Shown here one piece after another: positions 45,948 through 58,637 of a stretch of DNA of 64,000 nucleotides. Where the stretch lies: the NCBI GenBank assembly GCA_039111635.1, contig JBCAQO010000005.1:806001-870000 (forward strand), read 5' to 3'. The notes under the pieces are model-generated. The model was not told the origin of the DNA and did no database searches. It saw only the letters and a program-made list of their open reading frames with translations. Source of the DNA: Heterobasidion occidentale. Taxonomy: Eukaryota > Basidiomycota > Agaricomycetes > Russulales > Bondarzewiaceae. A program made the position numbers and the translations under genes. How positions within the stretch are numbered: position 1 is the first letter of the stretch; each line of letters opens with the position of its first letter.

Positions 45948-48273
45948 CGTGAACAGCTCTGCGCTCGCAGACGCACGTCGCACCGAGAGGGAAGCGAGTC
46001 AACGAAAAAGATTCAAAAAAGCGACTAATATATATCCACACGGCCGCATGGCTGATGACGGCAGTACAGGAACGCCCACATGCACCATATTAGGCAATCA
46101 GTCAGCCTTCGGCATCTAGTACTACGTCTTGCCCCATGTACAACAGACTCAATCATTGACGACCTGGGAACGAGTAAGACAACACAAACAGCATGGAGAT
46201 CAGCAATGTTCTGGCAGTATCCACGAAATGCGTATCCGAAGCGGTGCGGCGCGGAAGTCGGCTGGTCAGGTACACACTCCATGACTAGGCAGTGCATATG
46301 TAGTACGTCTAGCTCTCAACGGGTCGTTCTACGAATCGCCCCGGTCCAGACAAGAAGAACAAATTTTACGGGCAAGCGAGACAGCATGAGGTGAGGTGAG
46401 GTATTTGGAGTGCTGACTTTCATTCGTTGGGCACTCAGCACCCGGACACGAAGAGCTCCAAGCTCCTATAGCAAATATATCTTACGGCAATCTTGACATC
46501 TTCCTCTTTTTCGAGGAGCCAAGTCACTTGATAGTTCCACGCGTGGTCGAAAGGAATGACTTCGGAGATGTTGGAAGCAGGGGACTGGTCGACAAAGATA
46601 CACGATGCCTTGGCGCTCCTGTTTAACAGAATGTATAAGCGACACATATTTACTGGCCCAACGGCACCGACTTGAGAGCTCTTCAAATGTTATCTGCTCT
46701 TCCGAGGACTTTACCCAGTCGTATACGGCAGCCTTGCAAACATATCGGCAAATGCGGAGTTGGGGAAGTATGGGATGTGGGATTCCCAGTGCAACTGCAT
46801 CTCGGCCACGATACGAATCAAGGACTACTGTCCGAGACAATTATGAATCCTTATTGGGCGAAGTGGGAAAGAATACAACTTGCAGAGGGTTCCGCGACCT
46901 AGGCGCACCTTCCCAGGAATTCAGCCCATGCTGCATGTGTATTTCCATAGCTGACGTAGCAGCTATCTGCTATCGGTTGAGACCTGAGAAAACATGTACG
47001 CGGAATGCACTGAAACAAAGGTGCTGGGCAGTCGGGCTCAGGTTCGAATCTCGGCGTTCTCGGTAGTGCCGATACTTTGGACAACGCTGTATCAGGTCAC
47101 CGGCTGCGATTTGCCACTCGAATCCACAATTACTCGACCAGCCCTGACAGATGAGGAGTGCCGAGTTCTGTGGGATATTCTCGCGAGCTATTCGGAGTAG
47201 CGAATCAGCTCATGACACTCATGAGTTCACGGCATAAGGGAGAAGAACAAGTGCAAGGCTTTAAAGGCATCTGGATTGTCATCTTGGCAATGTTCATGTT
47301 CGAAGAATCAGATGAGCGTACAAAGGAAAGTTTGAATGTGTCCTCGGATCAGAGAAAGGTGGGAAAGGAGAAGGTCACATGGGTAGCCTTTGAGATGATC
47401 GTCTTGTGATGCGGAAGGGACTGCTAAACGATCAAGAACAGACCGGGCTCTCACAGTAAGGCTTCTGCAGCAATAGGAAACAGGACAGACACATCGAGTT
47501 GAGAACTCACATGGGACCTTGAAGCGGATCTATCCAGCCGAGTCTCGAGGTGTTTCGTCAATGAACGGACTCTCGCTAATGCACGATCATCATGGACGAG
47601 GGACATATGTGAGCCTCGATGATCGTTGGGAAAGAGAAGGCAATAAGGAGATCTGCTGATGGCTTAGCGGCAATTGAGTACCTGTAACGAGGAAGCATGC
47701 TCTGACTTTTACCGTGTGGTTCAAATGTTCAAATGAATCATTATAAGATCCTTCCGCTATTTTCACTTTATCGGCAAGGTACGAGTTCGATGGGCTTGGT
47801 GTGTAGTTTTCGAGGAGAAGATTAAAAGGCCGGGCTGGGCGGCGCCCCAAAAAGAAGGACTTCTACTGAAGGTCTCACTAAGGCATATACAGCCAGTCTT
47901 GCTCACGCATGTCAGGTTTTACAAAGCCAAACATTGTCTGGATCAATTGGAAGAGCCTGTGTCTTTGATCATGATAATGAACTATGATGAAAAGATGGAG
48001 ACATACCAGATTAGGTTCATAAACGGTAAAGGATCCACACTGTCAAGCATTCACCCACGAATCGGTGTGGGTGCAGTGGATGGGTCTTACTAGTCTCCCC
48101 GAGAGTGAGAAGGATACAGTATGCGATAGCATAAATTAAACAAGAGCTATGAAATTTAGTAGGATATGGAGCAAGTCCACGGATCCATAAAATACATACG
48201 TAAAAGTCATGAACACAAGCGTGAATTTTATCATTGGCGCTGCAACATCGCACATAGTTGAGACTCAATGCGA
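45948..48273. other. 2.3 kb without a confidently recognised gene
   Basis: A minus-strand stretch at 46435-46840 reads plausibly in two adjacent frames (ending EEDVKIAVRYICYRSLELF), which could be two exons or a relic; I cannot name it. The rest shows only short frames. Confidence 0.35.
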
Positions 48274-50448
48274 CTATTGCAATTTCTGTCTCGTCTTCCG
48301 GGTATGCCTCCGAATGTATCTCCGTGCCTTGGGTACGCCAAACTTCAAAGACAAAAGGAGCATGGGGCACGTGAGCAATGTGCCTCGCCCGACGCATCGA
48401 GAAAGACCGAACCACGTACCCGTACGATCGGATAGAGAACGAGCAGCGAAGCGCCGACTGCCCATCCGCACTGGACCGCTTTGGGAAACGGTTCTGGGAA
48501 ACGACCTTTGCTCCACTTCATGATCACGAGCAACTCGGTGCCGATTGTGGCCATGAGTAGCCAGACGTGCTGGCCCATTCGCACCGCTTTCCTGGTTGTA
48601 CTATGGTAAGTACAAGAATAGCTCGAGAGAAATACAAATACGAGCGCGCCGTCGTACCTCGGGTCATTGATATATTGGTAGAGTTCTCTCACGGCGGGGA
48701 GGGCGCATAGAAAGACGCCGGCCAGTCGCGCGATGACGAACGGATGGTCAGGCTCTATCCAGAGAAGGCTCTGCCGACGTCCAGAGCGAGGCCGAAACAA
48801 CCAAGGAAGACGATAAAGATATAGACGAATTCAGCGCCTGTTCGTGAGATAATTACCTAGGAAACAGAGCCACTGACTTTGAGATAAAAGGGATTGAGCT
48901 CTGCGGCCAGAAAGATCGCTAAGAGCATCACGACGGTGACATAATGGAGGAAAGACGCCGTGCCATGCCAATTGAACGCGGTAAAGTCGTGCGGGTAAAA
49001 CTGTGTGAGCACGCGTTTGGTCTTAGAGCGGATACCGCGGCTCTGGCGGAAACCGCGCCAAGTATAGTGCTAGACAATAGTGTAAGATAAAGCAAATTGA
49101 GATATAGGGAAGATGTCATGCCTTGACTTCAAAGTACTGGCAAGCCTTCATGCCTGCACACGGAGATATGAACGCTATGTCCGAATCCGAGATCAAGTGC
49201 ACTAACCGAGGTACGTTCCCAGCCAGTTGCATATTAGAACATCTAGGATCCACTGCGTCGTTGATTAGTGCGAAGGGAGGACGATGACACGGGTTGTAGC
49301 TTACATGATCCCACCAACACTAAAGCATGCTTGAGACGACAGAGGGGAGGCAAGTGTATGGCTGACGTACCTCTTCAAAATTGGCCAACTGGTGCTGGAG
49401 GCTGTACTCGGCGAATTCAAATGCTATGCTCAAAATCTGGAAGCCTTGAGTTGAGAGACATGGCGTAAAAAAGGCAGGCGAGCGCACCCAGCAGAACCAA
49501 TAGTCACGCAAGATCATTGCTTTACCAAACCAGCCCAGCGCATGGGCCAAACAGAAAATGTCGATTGAATCCTGTCTCGCGGAGAGAATGAGGCCCTGTC
49601 AGAGAGATCTGTGGAGTGCAACGTACCCATATATTCTGGGGTGTCAGCTCGCAATTTTCTCCATAACTTTTCTCCGGAAGGGGTCTTCCCAAATTGGAGT
49701 CCAGGTAAGTCATCATGGTCCTCGCGGAGCTAAGGTCTTGGAACAAGAGGAATACGAGTGCGAGCTCGTATAGGAGGTTGATACCAAGAATGGCACGCCA
49801 GAAGGCAGGGTGAGGACGGATGAAGGGTCCATCACGGAATTGAATCATCGAAAACGAGAGGAAACATGCGACGACGGCGTAAGCACCCCTATCATCGAAT
49901 ATATGAACATTGCATCTGAACCACAAGAATGAAGTGACTAACTTACACTCTTCGTTTGTCGCGTCCCTCCTCTAATACATCCTGAGTAGTGGCAACATAT
50001 GCCAAGGCAGCTAACCCGATCGCTAATGCAGTCAGTGTGATTGGTTTGTAGAAGAACCTGTGCAAATCGCGACGTATCCAAAAGGGAAGATAGCGAGTAA
50101 TAAGACACAAAGCGGCTCAACGAATGGAAGTGGCGTACTCAATGCTTGTGTCCTGTTTCTCCTGGAAAGGTTCAATCCGTGTATATGGTTCCGTCCGATC
50201 CGCCTATTAGTACACCCTCGCTGAGCGCGGAGAGCCATAAGCAAAAGAAAACGCACGCACGTCGTACCCTGTCCATCCGGCTCTTCCATGAGTATTGAAT
50301 CAGGCTTTTAGGGTCGTAAAAAAGACTCACAACGAACAGGGACTCCATTCAAGCCAGGCTCAGGCTCAGGTTCCGGTTCGCCGGGCGCTTCGGATTCTTC
50401 AACGGGCGACGTGGGAGACAGCTCCGCTTCCTCCTCTTGAGAGGTCAT
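48274..50448 (-). CDS. Phosphatidylserine synthase, base-exchange (animal PSS1/2) type
   Basis: Multi-pass ER membrane enzyme that makes phosphatidylserine by exchanging the head group of another phospholipid for serine (PSS family), unlike the CDP-diacylglycerol route of yeast Cho1. The start is the ATG at 50448 (MTSQEEEAELSP; acidic EPEPEPEPG tail). Exons on both sides of about ten short introns read [139 protein letters not shown] and ELNPFYLK, all landmarks of the family. The protein ends in a basic tail (RRYIRRHTRKTRQK) at 48274. Family call is firm; exact exon borders less so. Confidence 0.88.
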
Positions 50449-53000
50449 TTTTGGATTAGGATCCTCCACAATGTTTGTGATGTGGGCTTTAGAGGGAGGT
50501 CGGGGAAGTTTACCTAGATTGACAACGTCTGGCAACGTCTACACCGCGCACAGAGACAGGAGGTGGAGAAAGGCACGTGCATTGCACGTGCGTCGTCGCT
50601 CAACGCGTCGCAGGCGTCATCGCGACTTGCGATACGACTGCTCACCTCCTTCAGCATCTGATCGTCCATGTCCTATTATCGATGAAGAATGCGATGCCAA
50701 TAAGAACATATATGGCTCGTAGGTCTTGCGCAGGCCGCGCTCGAACGGCGCGACCCATCCAAGCATAATCATCGTCATCGCAGCAAAATAGCCAAGACGA
50801 TCCGAGCATGAAACTCCGTGTATACCTCGGCGACGTCTGGTTTAATCTTGGCCTTGCAGGGAAGTAGGCTCTTTTACACAAGTGAAAAGATATTCGAGTG
50901 TGAAACTCATACCTGTACAATATGCTCATATTTAGTGGAAGAAGACCTGAGCAATGGCGGCGTACGAGCGCTCGAGAAGGGTGAATCCTTCACAAGCCCG
51001 GGCGCAGTCGACGGTACCACATAGCGCCTTCTCGGTCAATAGGGGATAGCGTGGTATAGTATAGCAACCCGTCTCCCGAGCTCGCTCTCGACATGCCGCT
51101 GCAGGGTCTAGCGGCGATTGCACGAATTCTGTGTCAACACTACCTCGAATCGTCCTCAGAAGCTGCTGCGAAAAGTCATAACGGCACCGTGTCAGACCGC
51201 TCAACAGCAGTGGCGCAGGAAAGAAGTTGCCAGTGGGAGCGGTGGCGGGGTGCACGCCGCACGGCGGCAGTGGCTCTGGCAGTGGCAGGGATTGCATAGG
51301 AATGCGCGAGGACGAATGCGCTGTGAAGCTTCAAGCGCGACACGGAATTCGCTGCCACTGGAAGGTTGCTCCACAGGACAAATGCTTGGTATGTTTTTTC
51401 CCATTCCCGTTGTCAATATGTATTCGAGCCAGCGCGCGTTTGACACTAGCGATACCTTGCAACGCGCGATCACTTATCGAACTCGAAAAAGAGCGCGAGA
51501 AGCGTACCGAAGGAGATGAAGTCATAGCCTGCGTGCGTTCTGTGTACTTCGAGTGCCTTCTCATCATCTCTGTCCGACTCATCGCAGCCCTTCCTCTCCC
51601 GTTTCGTCTCTTCGACGAAGCTGACATTGACATGACGCGGGGCGGATCCGGGAACTTGGGCCTTGGAGCAGGGCGACAAGACGAGCTGATCCAAGACCAT
51701 AAGTATAACTCAAATAAGGAAGTACTACAAATTCGACGCCCCTATTTCCGATCGCAAATGTGGCGTCCTAAAACATATCCCCAGCGGCAACTGCTTGGAT
51801 ACCTATCTGACAGTGGCGCAATGAAACCGTACTCACGCTCGACCTTCATGCTTACCATTCCCACAGACTAAAGAGGCGAGCGTCCCAGGTCAATCTCCGG
51901 ACACGAGAGTGAGCCGGGTCACTTTGCCTTCGCCGTTAATCAATTATCAGACATGCCAACAAGACGATGCAGCGCTTACAGAGCAAAAAGCTAGAATGGC
52001 AAGTGCAGAGACAGATTGATGGCCCCTCACCGGGTCTCACGGGCGTCCGATCAGATCAGTGATCGAGCTTTGGGCTTTCATTGCGAACGGCAATGTCGCG
52101 CATTTCGATCCCGGAACAGCAGGTCCTCAGCAGCTCGGGCGCTCCCGTGCGCCCTGTCCTGCCGCGACGGGCCTTGCCATGAAGCTTCCATGCTTGAAGC
52201 TGATTCGAGCAGTCAACTCGGTCTGGTCTGGTTTGCTCCATGATGACAGGACTGGGCTTTTGCATGCTGGAGGCTCTGCCGGTGTGTGAAGCGCGCCAAG
52301 ACCTGCGCTGGTTTAGGGCATCCGGCACAGTGCTTCGTGGGCGCTGTGCAATGAACGGATCGAGATGAAAGGACCCCGAGAGAGAACGTGATGCAGAACG
52401 GACATGGACCACGCAAGCGATGCCGTGATATGTGGTTAGAATGTGTCTCCGAGCGCGCGCGACCCCTGTCCCCTTGAGGTAACCAGTGAAGGGAAACATA
52501 CCCTCTCATGGGTACAGGGTGTTACCCTAGAACACGGGCTGGTCAGTCACTGGCACGGTATTGCCGAATGCGTACATCTACGCCGCGGCATGGACGGTCG
52601 CCACTTATTTCTAAGACTCGTTCGCCAGGCGGGAGAGATAACGGAACAAGACGGTCAATCGATCTCCGTGGATCTTCCAGTGTGGAAAGTATGCACGGCC
52701 GCTACTACCTGGAGCAATCGCGGAACGATAACCTTAGCCTCATAACTTTACACGGGCCGGCTGTCTCACCAACATGCGTCCTCCGTTTCCCGACATGGCA
52801 CCCTGGAAGTTTTTGCTTCCTTCAGTTTTTTCTATTGATGGCCGTTTTCTGATTTTCTCGGCCATCCTGATCTCGGTCGCCCTTTCTGTTTGCGTTTTTG
52901 GAACCTGGGACGATCATCAAAGGTAGCCAGCTGCTCATGCGGTCGCAGGATTCAACTGAGCGCGATCATGATGCCGTCTGATTCCTGATGACGATCATCC
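50449..53000. other. Region with coding-like fragments but no recognised gene
   Basis: The minus strand at 50932-51297 reads continuously (RYDFSQQLLRTIRGSVDTEF, EGFTLLERSYAAIAQVF) and may be an exon of an unidentified gene. A second minus-strand stretch at 50651-50800 is possible in two frames. Neither could be chained into a full model, and I recognise no domain. Confidence 0.3.
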
Positions 53001-53696
53001 GCGCACAACTTAGAATACAAAGGGGCACACATACATACGCAATCAGCAATCCAAGTGACAGCCTGGGCTAGGTCGGAGTTGCAGGCGTAGAATTGGACGT
53101 GTCAATCAGCTCGGTCCCCCGTCCGTCCATCCGTCAGCCCACGCCGCTCACGGCGCTGAGTCGTACAGGGCGAAGGGTCGAAGGCTGTCCGGCTTCCGCA
53201 AGGCGCACGCCGGGTGCCCAGACAATCTCACCCATTCATTGTCTTGCGCTATCTTCGTCTCCCCGTCGAACGCAGGATCTCTCCTCGATCCCGCCTCGCC
53301 ATGACGTGGAGGACGAGCGGGAGCCGCGCCAACGGCGCGATTGCGCAGCAAAGCACGCGTGACCAATAAACAACAATAACACCCAGCGTGACTCGGTGGC
53401 GCCCTTCATCAAAGTTCACGAAAATGCAAATTCCCCCGCACGCCCGATTTGTTTTTGAAATGAAATTCGCAGTCCAGCTTATCATCGGGTCGCGGGGCGC
53501 GGGCTGGCGCGGGTGCACATTCGATCGTCATCACCGTCCCAATCTCGTTCGAGCGCGGCCTTGCAGCGTGCAACGTGCAGATATGCATGCAGGCAGATAC
53601 GGGCACAGCCACCGAACGTCTTGGGGTCGATGACGCTCACCTGCCCGAAAAGCTTCGATCCACTCGTATCGAGAAAGAATCGCGCATGCCACGTCT

Positions 53697-53733
53697 CGTA
53701 CGTACGTACGTACGTACGCACGCACGCACGCAC
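53697..53733. repeat. ACGT/ACGC microsatellite
   Basis: About five ACGT units run directly into four ACGC units. Confidence 0.9.
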
Positions 53734-56464
53734 CTGCCTCCCCACTTCACAATGCAGCGCCGTCCGCTCCAAGCTTCACGTGCACGTAACTGAGCTATTC
53801 ACTCGGACATCATCTCGACGCCCCAGGACCGTGCCCTCCCACGAGTCGACGCGCGACTTACGTCTGCATCAGCGCGTACACAGTCGCACACACGCGCACA
53901 CACGCTTTTAATTAAGCCCTCGCCCTTCACGTACACAGCCCTGTCACACAATGCATAATATAGGCCCCCGCGCGCCCAGCCCAGCCGCCCATCTGAGTCA
54001 GGTACTACGCACGCCCCGCCATCAGCGAAGCAAAAAGACGCGTTCGCGGTCAGTGAGCCTTAGTCACGCGAATCAGAGGGCTCGGAACTGTGCGGGTGAG
54101 TGAGTAAGTCGGTCGATCGACGGGTCGACGTCGCGCTCGGGGGCTCGAGTCCGTTCGTCCGTGAGTGACAGCACGCGGCGTCGCCGCGCATCGCAGGCGC
54201 AAGGGGATACGGAGCAACGGAACCACGGAAACGCCACCGGAGCGGTAGCCACAGGAGACGAAGAAACAAAGTGTGGCTTGTTGATAGGGGGTCGCCGCGC
54301 AGGCTTCTCAGAAGTATGCTCGCACATACGCACCTCGCTTAGCGTCCACGCCCCACCAGGACTCCCACGCACGCCGCCCGGCGAGTGTGGCGTCTCGCCA
54401 CCGCGCGCGCGGACACCGGTGAGATCGACGAGAAGTGGGAGGTCAGTAAGCACTGCGTGGGGTGATGCGACGCGACACGATACGAGGCTTACAGCACCAC
54501 GGACACGGGCGCGCGGGCGAGATGAACGCCGGGAGATTAATTGGCAAAAGAACTCCAACGGACGGACGGGCGCGCGGGCGGGCGGGGCAGAAGTCCGGGG
54601 CACCGAAAGCGAGTTGGCGATCGCACTGCGCGTGCGTGCGTGCGTGTGAGCTCGCATTGCACGTAATGGCGTGCAGCTGATCGTAACCAGAGCCGGTGGG
54701 GGACGAGACACCCTGAGACACCACGCATTGCGTTGTGCGTACTCACATGTCGGTCCCATTAGACAATCGTCCTCGAACTGGGTCCAGCTGGCGCTGCCGA
54801 CCGTAAGCTATCCCATATCGACAGGGCCTCGCGGACAGTCCAATCGGCCCCTATGTAGTATACATTCAGCCGCGATGGACGTTCGATCCAGCTCACAGCG
54901 AGCCCAACTGCATATGACACGGCATCATCAGCCTAGCCACACATACACACACACACACGAACCGATTCCTGATCCCCGTCCTGCGATAGCCTGCGCTTCG
55001 CAGCGTGCAGCGAGCTAGCAAGAAGGCGCCGAGGAAGGAAACCCGCAGGGCCAGCCAGCCAGCCAGCGTCGTCGCGCGAGCCAGTGAGATACCGACCCGC
55101 GACGCCGGCGCAGAACGTGCACGTGCACGCCATATCCCATATATGTCATTACTTCGCTGCGATCGGGGGGCCAGCAGCGGGTCCGCGCGCTCGGCACGGC
55201 CGGTGCACGCGGAGGCTTTCGTGGGCGCAGCGCGGGGAGGGGGTGCAAATGCCGGACGGGATTGGAGGGAGAGCACAGAGCAGAGAAACGGCGCGGGTCC
55301 GTGCGTGCGTGCGTCGTCTCTCGAGTCATGGGCCTAGAGAGACGCGCGCGCGTGGGAGCGTGGGTGGAGGCGGGCGCATGGAAGCCACGGCTGCCGCAGG
55401 ATTGCGACGGCGGCACGCAAGCAAGCAAAAGCGGCGGTCGCGGCGAACCCGCTGCAAGAACGCGTCACCGTCCGAACCCTGTCGCGGTTCGGCGCCTCGA
55501 CCCGCGCCTCCTCCTCCTTCGTCTCGGTCTTCGTCATCGTGTTCGTCGTGTTCGGCACCGCGTCGGCATCGGCACGCCCATATCCAGTCGGACGTGAGAG
55601 GCGTGTCTGCACCCGTGTCGTTTTGGCATGGCATGAGCTCGCGCAGAGACGGACACAGACACAGACACATACATGGACGTAGACACAGACGCAGACACAA
55701 GACGCAGACGCAGACATAGCAGACATAGACACAGACATGCGATGCAACGTAACGCACAAACGTGGGCGCAAGCCTCGCCCCGCTTCGAAAACGGCGGGCT
55801 CGCAGAGGTCGCCCAATTGGGATGCCGCAGGCGAAGTGCTGGTGGAGGTAGTGCCGGTGCTGCAGCTGGCAAAGCGACGCCTCGCATTCACGCAGGAAGA
55901 AGGCTGAATAAGGCCAGAAGAAGAGGCCCGGACGCGCCCTTCGTACGAACATGGCTGTCTCATACCCACCACCGGCCAGCCCAAGTAGAATCGAAATCGG
56001 AATCGGAAATCGGAATCGGAACAGGGATCGGATTAGGCAGAGGCATCGAATAAGAATAGGCATACGCAAAGATGGGCATAGACTCAGACATAGATAGGAT
56101 TTGGAATAGGTGTAGAGGCGGCGGCCAGAAGAACGCAAGAGATGACGGTGCGGCGACAAGACGCGACAGGCGGACGACAGGACGACAGGTAGCCGGAGGG
56201 AGGGAGAGAAGCGGAAGCGGAGGGGCCTCCACGGCGAGATGTGCCAGGAAGCTAGCGCAGAAGCGCTGTCGAGGGCGGGCAGGCGGATGCACGGCCAGCC
56301 AGCCAGCAAGCAAGCAGCTGAATCAAACGAGCGGGCACGGCGCCTGATATATATATATATTGATTTCTTTGATTTTTCGATTTTTCTCTTGATCCCGCGT
56401 ACGAATGCATCGTACTCGGCGGGCGGCTCTCGAGCTACGGTAGCGGACGGGCGGATGCGACGCG

Positions 56465-56476
56465 CAGATCGATCTG
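56465..56476. promoter_or_regulatory. Perfect 12 bp palindrome, copy 1
   Basis: CAGATCGATCTG followed by GCGCC. The same palindrome recurs at 56711 and 56820. Candidate binding site for a dimeric regulator, about 2.2 kb upstream of the Zn2Cys6 start codon; function is inference. Confidence 0.4.
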
Positions 56477-56710
56477 GCGCCAAGCAAAAAACTAAGCACA
56501 AAGTTGGCGGCGACGCTACACGCGCGATCCAGATAATGATACCCCATGGTGCCCCGCACCGCACCGCGCTATGCCTGATGGATCATGCCTCCATCATTGC
56601 ATATCCTCCTGCGCGCGCTCAGCGCGCAGATCTCGCCGTCCCTGCCGCGCTCTGGCGCTTTGGCGCTGCTGTTGGTGGCGGTGGGGGCTGGTGGGTGGGG
56701 GCGACGTGCG

Positions 56711-56722
56711 CAGATCGATCTG
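56711..56722. promoter_or_regulatory. Perfect 12 bp palindrome, copy 2
   Basis: CAGATCGATCTG with GTGCG before and GCGC after, as in copy 1. About 35-40 bp downstream, both copies also share AAAGTTGGCGGCG, so part of this is an old tandem duplication. Confidence 0.4.
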
Positions 56723-56819
56723 GCGCTAACGCTAACGCCAAGGGCAAAGCAAGTAAGCGCAAAGTTGGCGGCGGGCGGCGACGCTGTTCGGCGATGCGAT
56801 GGGGGTACGTGAGGGTGCC

Positions 56820-56831
56820 CAGATCGATCTG
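56820..56831. promoter_or_regulatory. Perfect 12 bp palindrome, copy 3
   Basis: CAGATCGATCTG followed by GCGG. Upstream flank differs from copies 1 and 2, so the palindrome is kept while its surroundings are not. Confidence 0.4.
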
Positions 56832-58088
56832 GCGGTGTGTGCGCCGCGCGCCCGAGATTCTGAGTTGCCGTGCGTTTCTCCATGCATGCATGTGTGCGTG
56901 CACACATACATACATACGTATCTCCGTCTGTCCTGCGCGTCCGACGCGCGAGTTCTTCTTTTTCCGTTCGCTTTCGCGCTTTCTGGCGTTTTAGCAAGAG
57001 GATGCAGAGGCGGAGGAGACGACGACGCTCGCGGACGCGCTTCGGTGTCGTCGTGATTGATGGCCATCTTGCGCGGCGTGGGTTCGCGTTCGCTGTCCGG
57101 CGTCCGTCGGCCATTGATCCTGTCACCGCGGCCGCGTCCTCGATCGCGTCATCGATCGCGCGTCCTGGCAGCATCAAGCTTTTGGCAGCGTCAGCGTCGT
57201 GCTTTCGAAGGACCGTGGGCGGTGGAGTGCACTGCGTGTCGTGTCGTGTCGCGGTGCGCGAGGGCGAAGGCCGGCGAGGGATCGCAGAAGGAAAGAAGGG
57301 CGCGGGCGCGGGGAAGGTGAGGGCAGCGATCGCTGGGCTTGGGTTTGGGGGATGAGCGTCATGCGATGATGGATGGATGGATCGCGGCTTCGGGATGCCG
57401 ACCGGGGGACCGCGATGGCTGGGAAGAGAAGGCGGGTCGGGGCCGGGCGGCGGCCACGACGGTACGGGACGAGCTATGGCGTGCCGAGGCGCTGCAGAGC
57501 GGGGCATCGAAGAGGTAGAGCGCAGAAGGCGGAAGGCAGAAGCGCCAGAGGCTAAGGACGGCGGGGCCCGGGGGAGGAGGGGAAGCGGGATGCCGAGTCT
57601 GGCGACGCGGGGGTGCGCGATATGACGCAAGCGTGGCGAGTGCGTGTGTGTGTTGGGCCGATCGGGAGGCGGCCTTGCCAGAAGGAGGGGGGGGGGAGGG
57701 TGCGAGGTGTACGGCATGTGTGTCGGGCGACAGGGTAGGCTCGGGCGGATCGATCTTAAAGGGACGGATGATGGGATGCAGGGAGGCGGAAGCGCGAAGG
57801 CGAAGGTGAAGGGAGACGGGTGATGGACGGGTGGCAGGGAGGGGACGGACGGACGGGAGGGAGGGGAAGGCCATCGTTGTTGTGACAGGAGGGAGGGTAA
57901 TACGAGCGAGCGAGGAGAGGTGGGAAGGCTCGGCTCGGGGACATGAGAAAAACATAATGAAAAAGAAGCCCAGGCACGGCCGGGGTACCCGACGTCGAGG
58001 GCCTCGCGAGGCGGTGGAGAAGTTCGGGGTCACGAGGCGCAACGCGCGGAGGATTGGCAACACGCAAACGTACAACGTACAATACCGT

Positions 58089-58109
58089 GGGGGGGGGGGG
58101 GGGGGGGGG
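58089..58109 (+). repeat. Poly-G run
   Basis: 21 consecutive G. Such runs are length-unstable and error-prone in assemblies. Confidence 0.9.
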
Positions 58110-58637
58110 TAGGACGAGGCGTAGGAGCAGGAGGAGCAGGAGGCGCAGGAGGACGGGGTCGTGATCGGGGCTAATCTCGGAGGAGAGGAGAGATCTGGAG
58201 GGCGAGGGACATGGAATGTGGAGGGTTGCGTGTCGGGAGAGAGGGATTCATGTCGATATCGCCGGAGGCAGATCTGATGGGGATGGGGATGGTGGGATGT
58301 CACCGGGAAGGGGAATTGGATATTATGGTGATGGGTGAGGCCTCGGGGGGCAGGGACGAACCGGAGTGGTTCGGACGGGGGGGTCGGTTCGGGTTTGGCA
58401 GCCGTGGGGAGGAGGACGAGGAGCCGAGCTGTGGGACGGCGGGGGCTGGACGGTCCATCAGGCACGGGACAGAGGAGAGAACCGAGGCCCCGTCCCGGTC
58501 GAGTTCCAAGGAGCGTCTCTCTCTCTCTGCGGATGCCAGTCCGACACGAACAATGTCTGCCGCTCAAATACGCCGCCCTCCACACATCTCCCTCCCTCCC
58601 CGCACCCCCCTCCATCCACCCACCCACACACACACAC

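Larger units (their letters stand above)
53001..58637. other. 5.6 kb GC-rich, microsatellite-rich, gene-free stretch
   Basis: Probably the long upstream region of the Zn2Cys6 gene. It contains an ACGT/ACGC tract (53697-53733), an AC tract (about 54938-54957), a TA tract (56347-56360), a 21-base G run (58089-58109), and three copies of a 12 bp palindrome (see separate entries). Large open frames occur on both strands, but they are products of GC-rich composition: they lack starts in context, splice signals and domain motifs. Confidence 0.5.

Noticed and set aside
46985..47065. tRNA gene suggested by GGTTCGAATC at 47040-47049
   Set aside because: The T-arm stem pairs poorly and no matching acceptor stem, A box or anticodon arm lies at the right distance.
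53513..53911. Protein with Val-Arg-Thr-Tyr repeats
   Set aside because: The repeat is the translation of the ACGT/ACGC microsatellite at 53697-53733.
55326..56564. 412-codon minus-strand frame
   Set aside because: Arg/Ser/Cys-rich low-complexity translation, no motif, overlaps other equally long frames on both strands.
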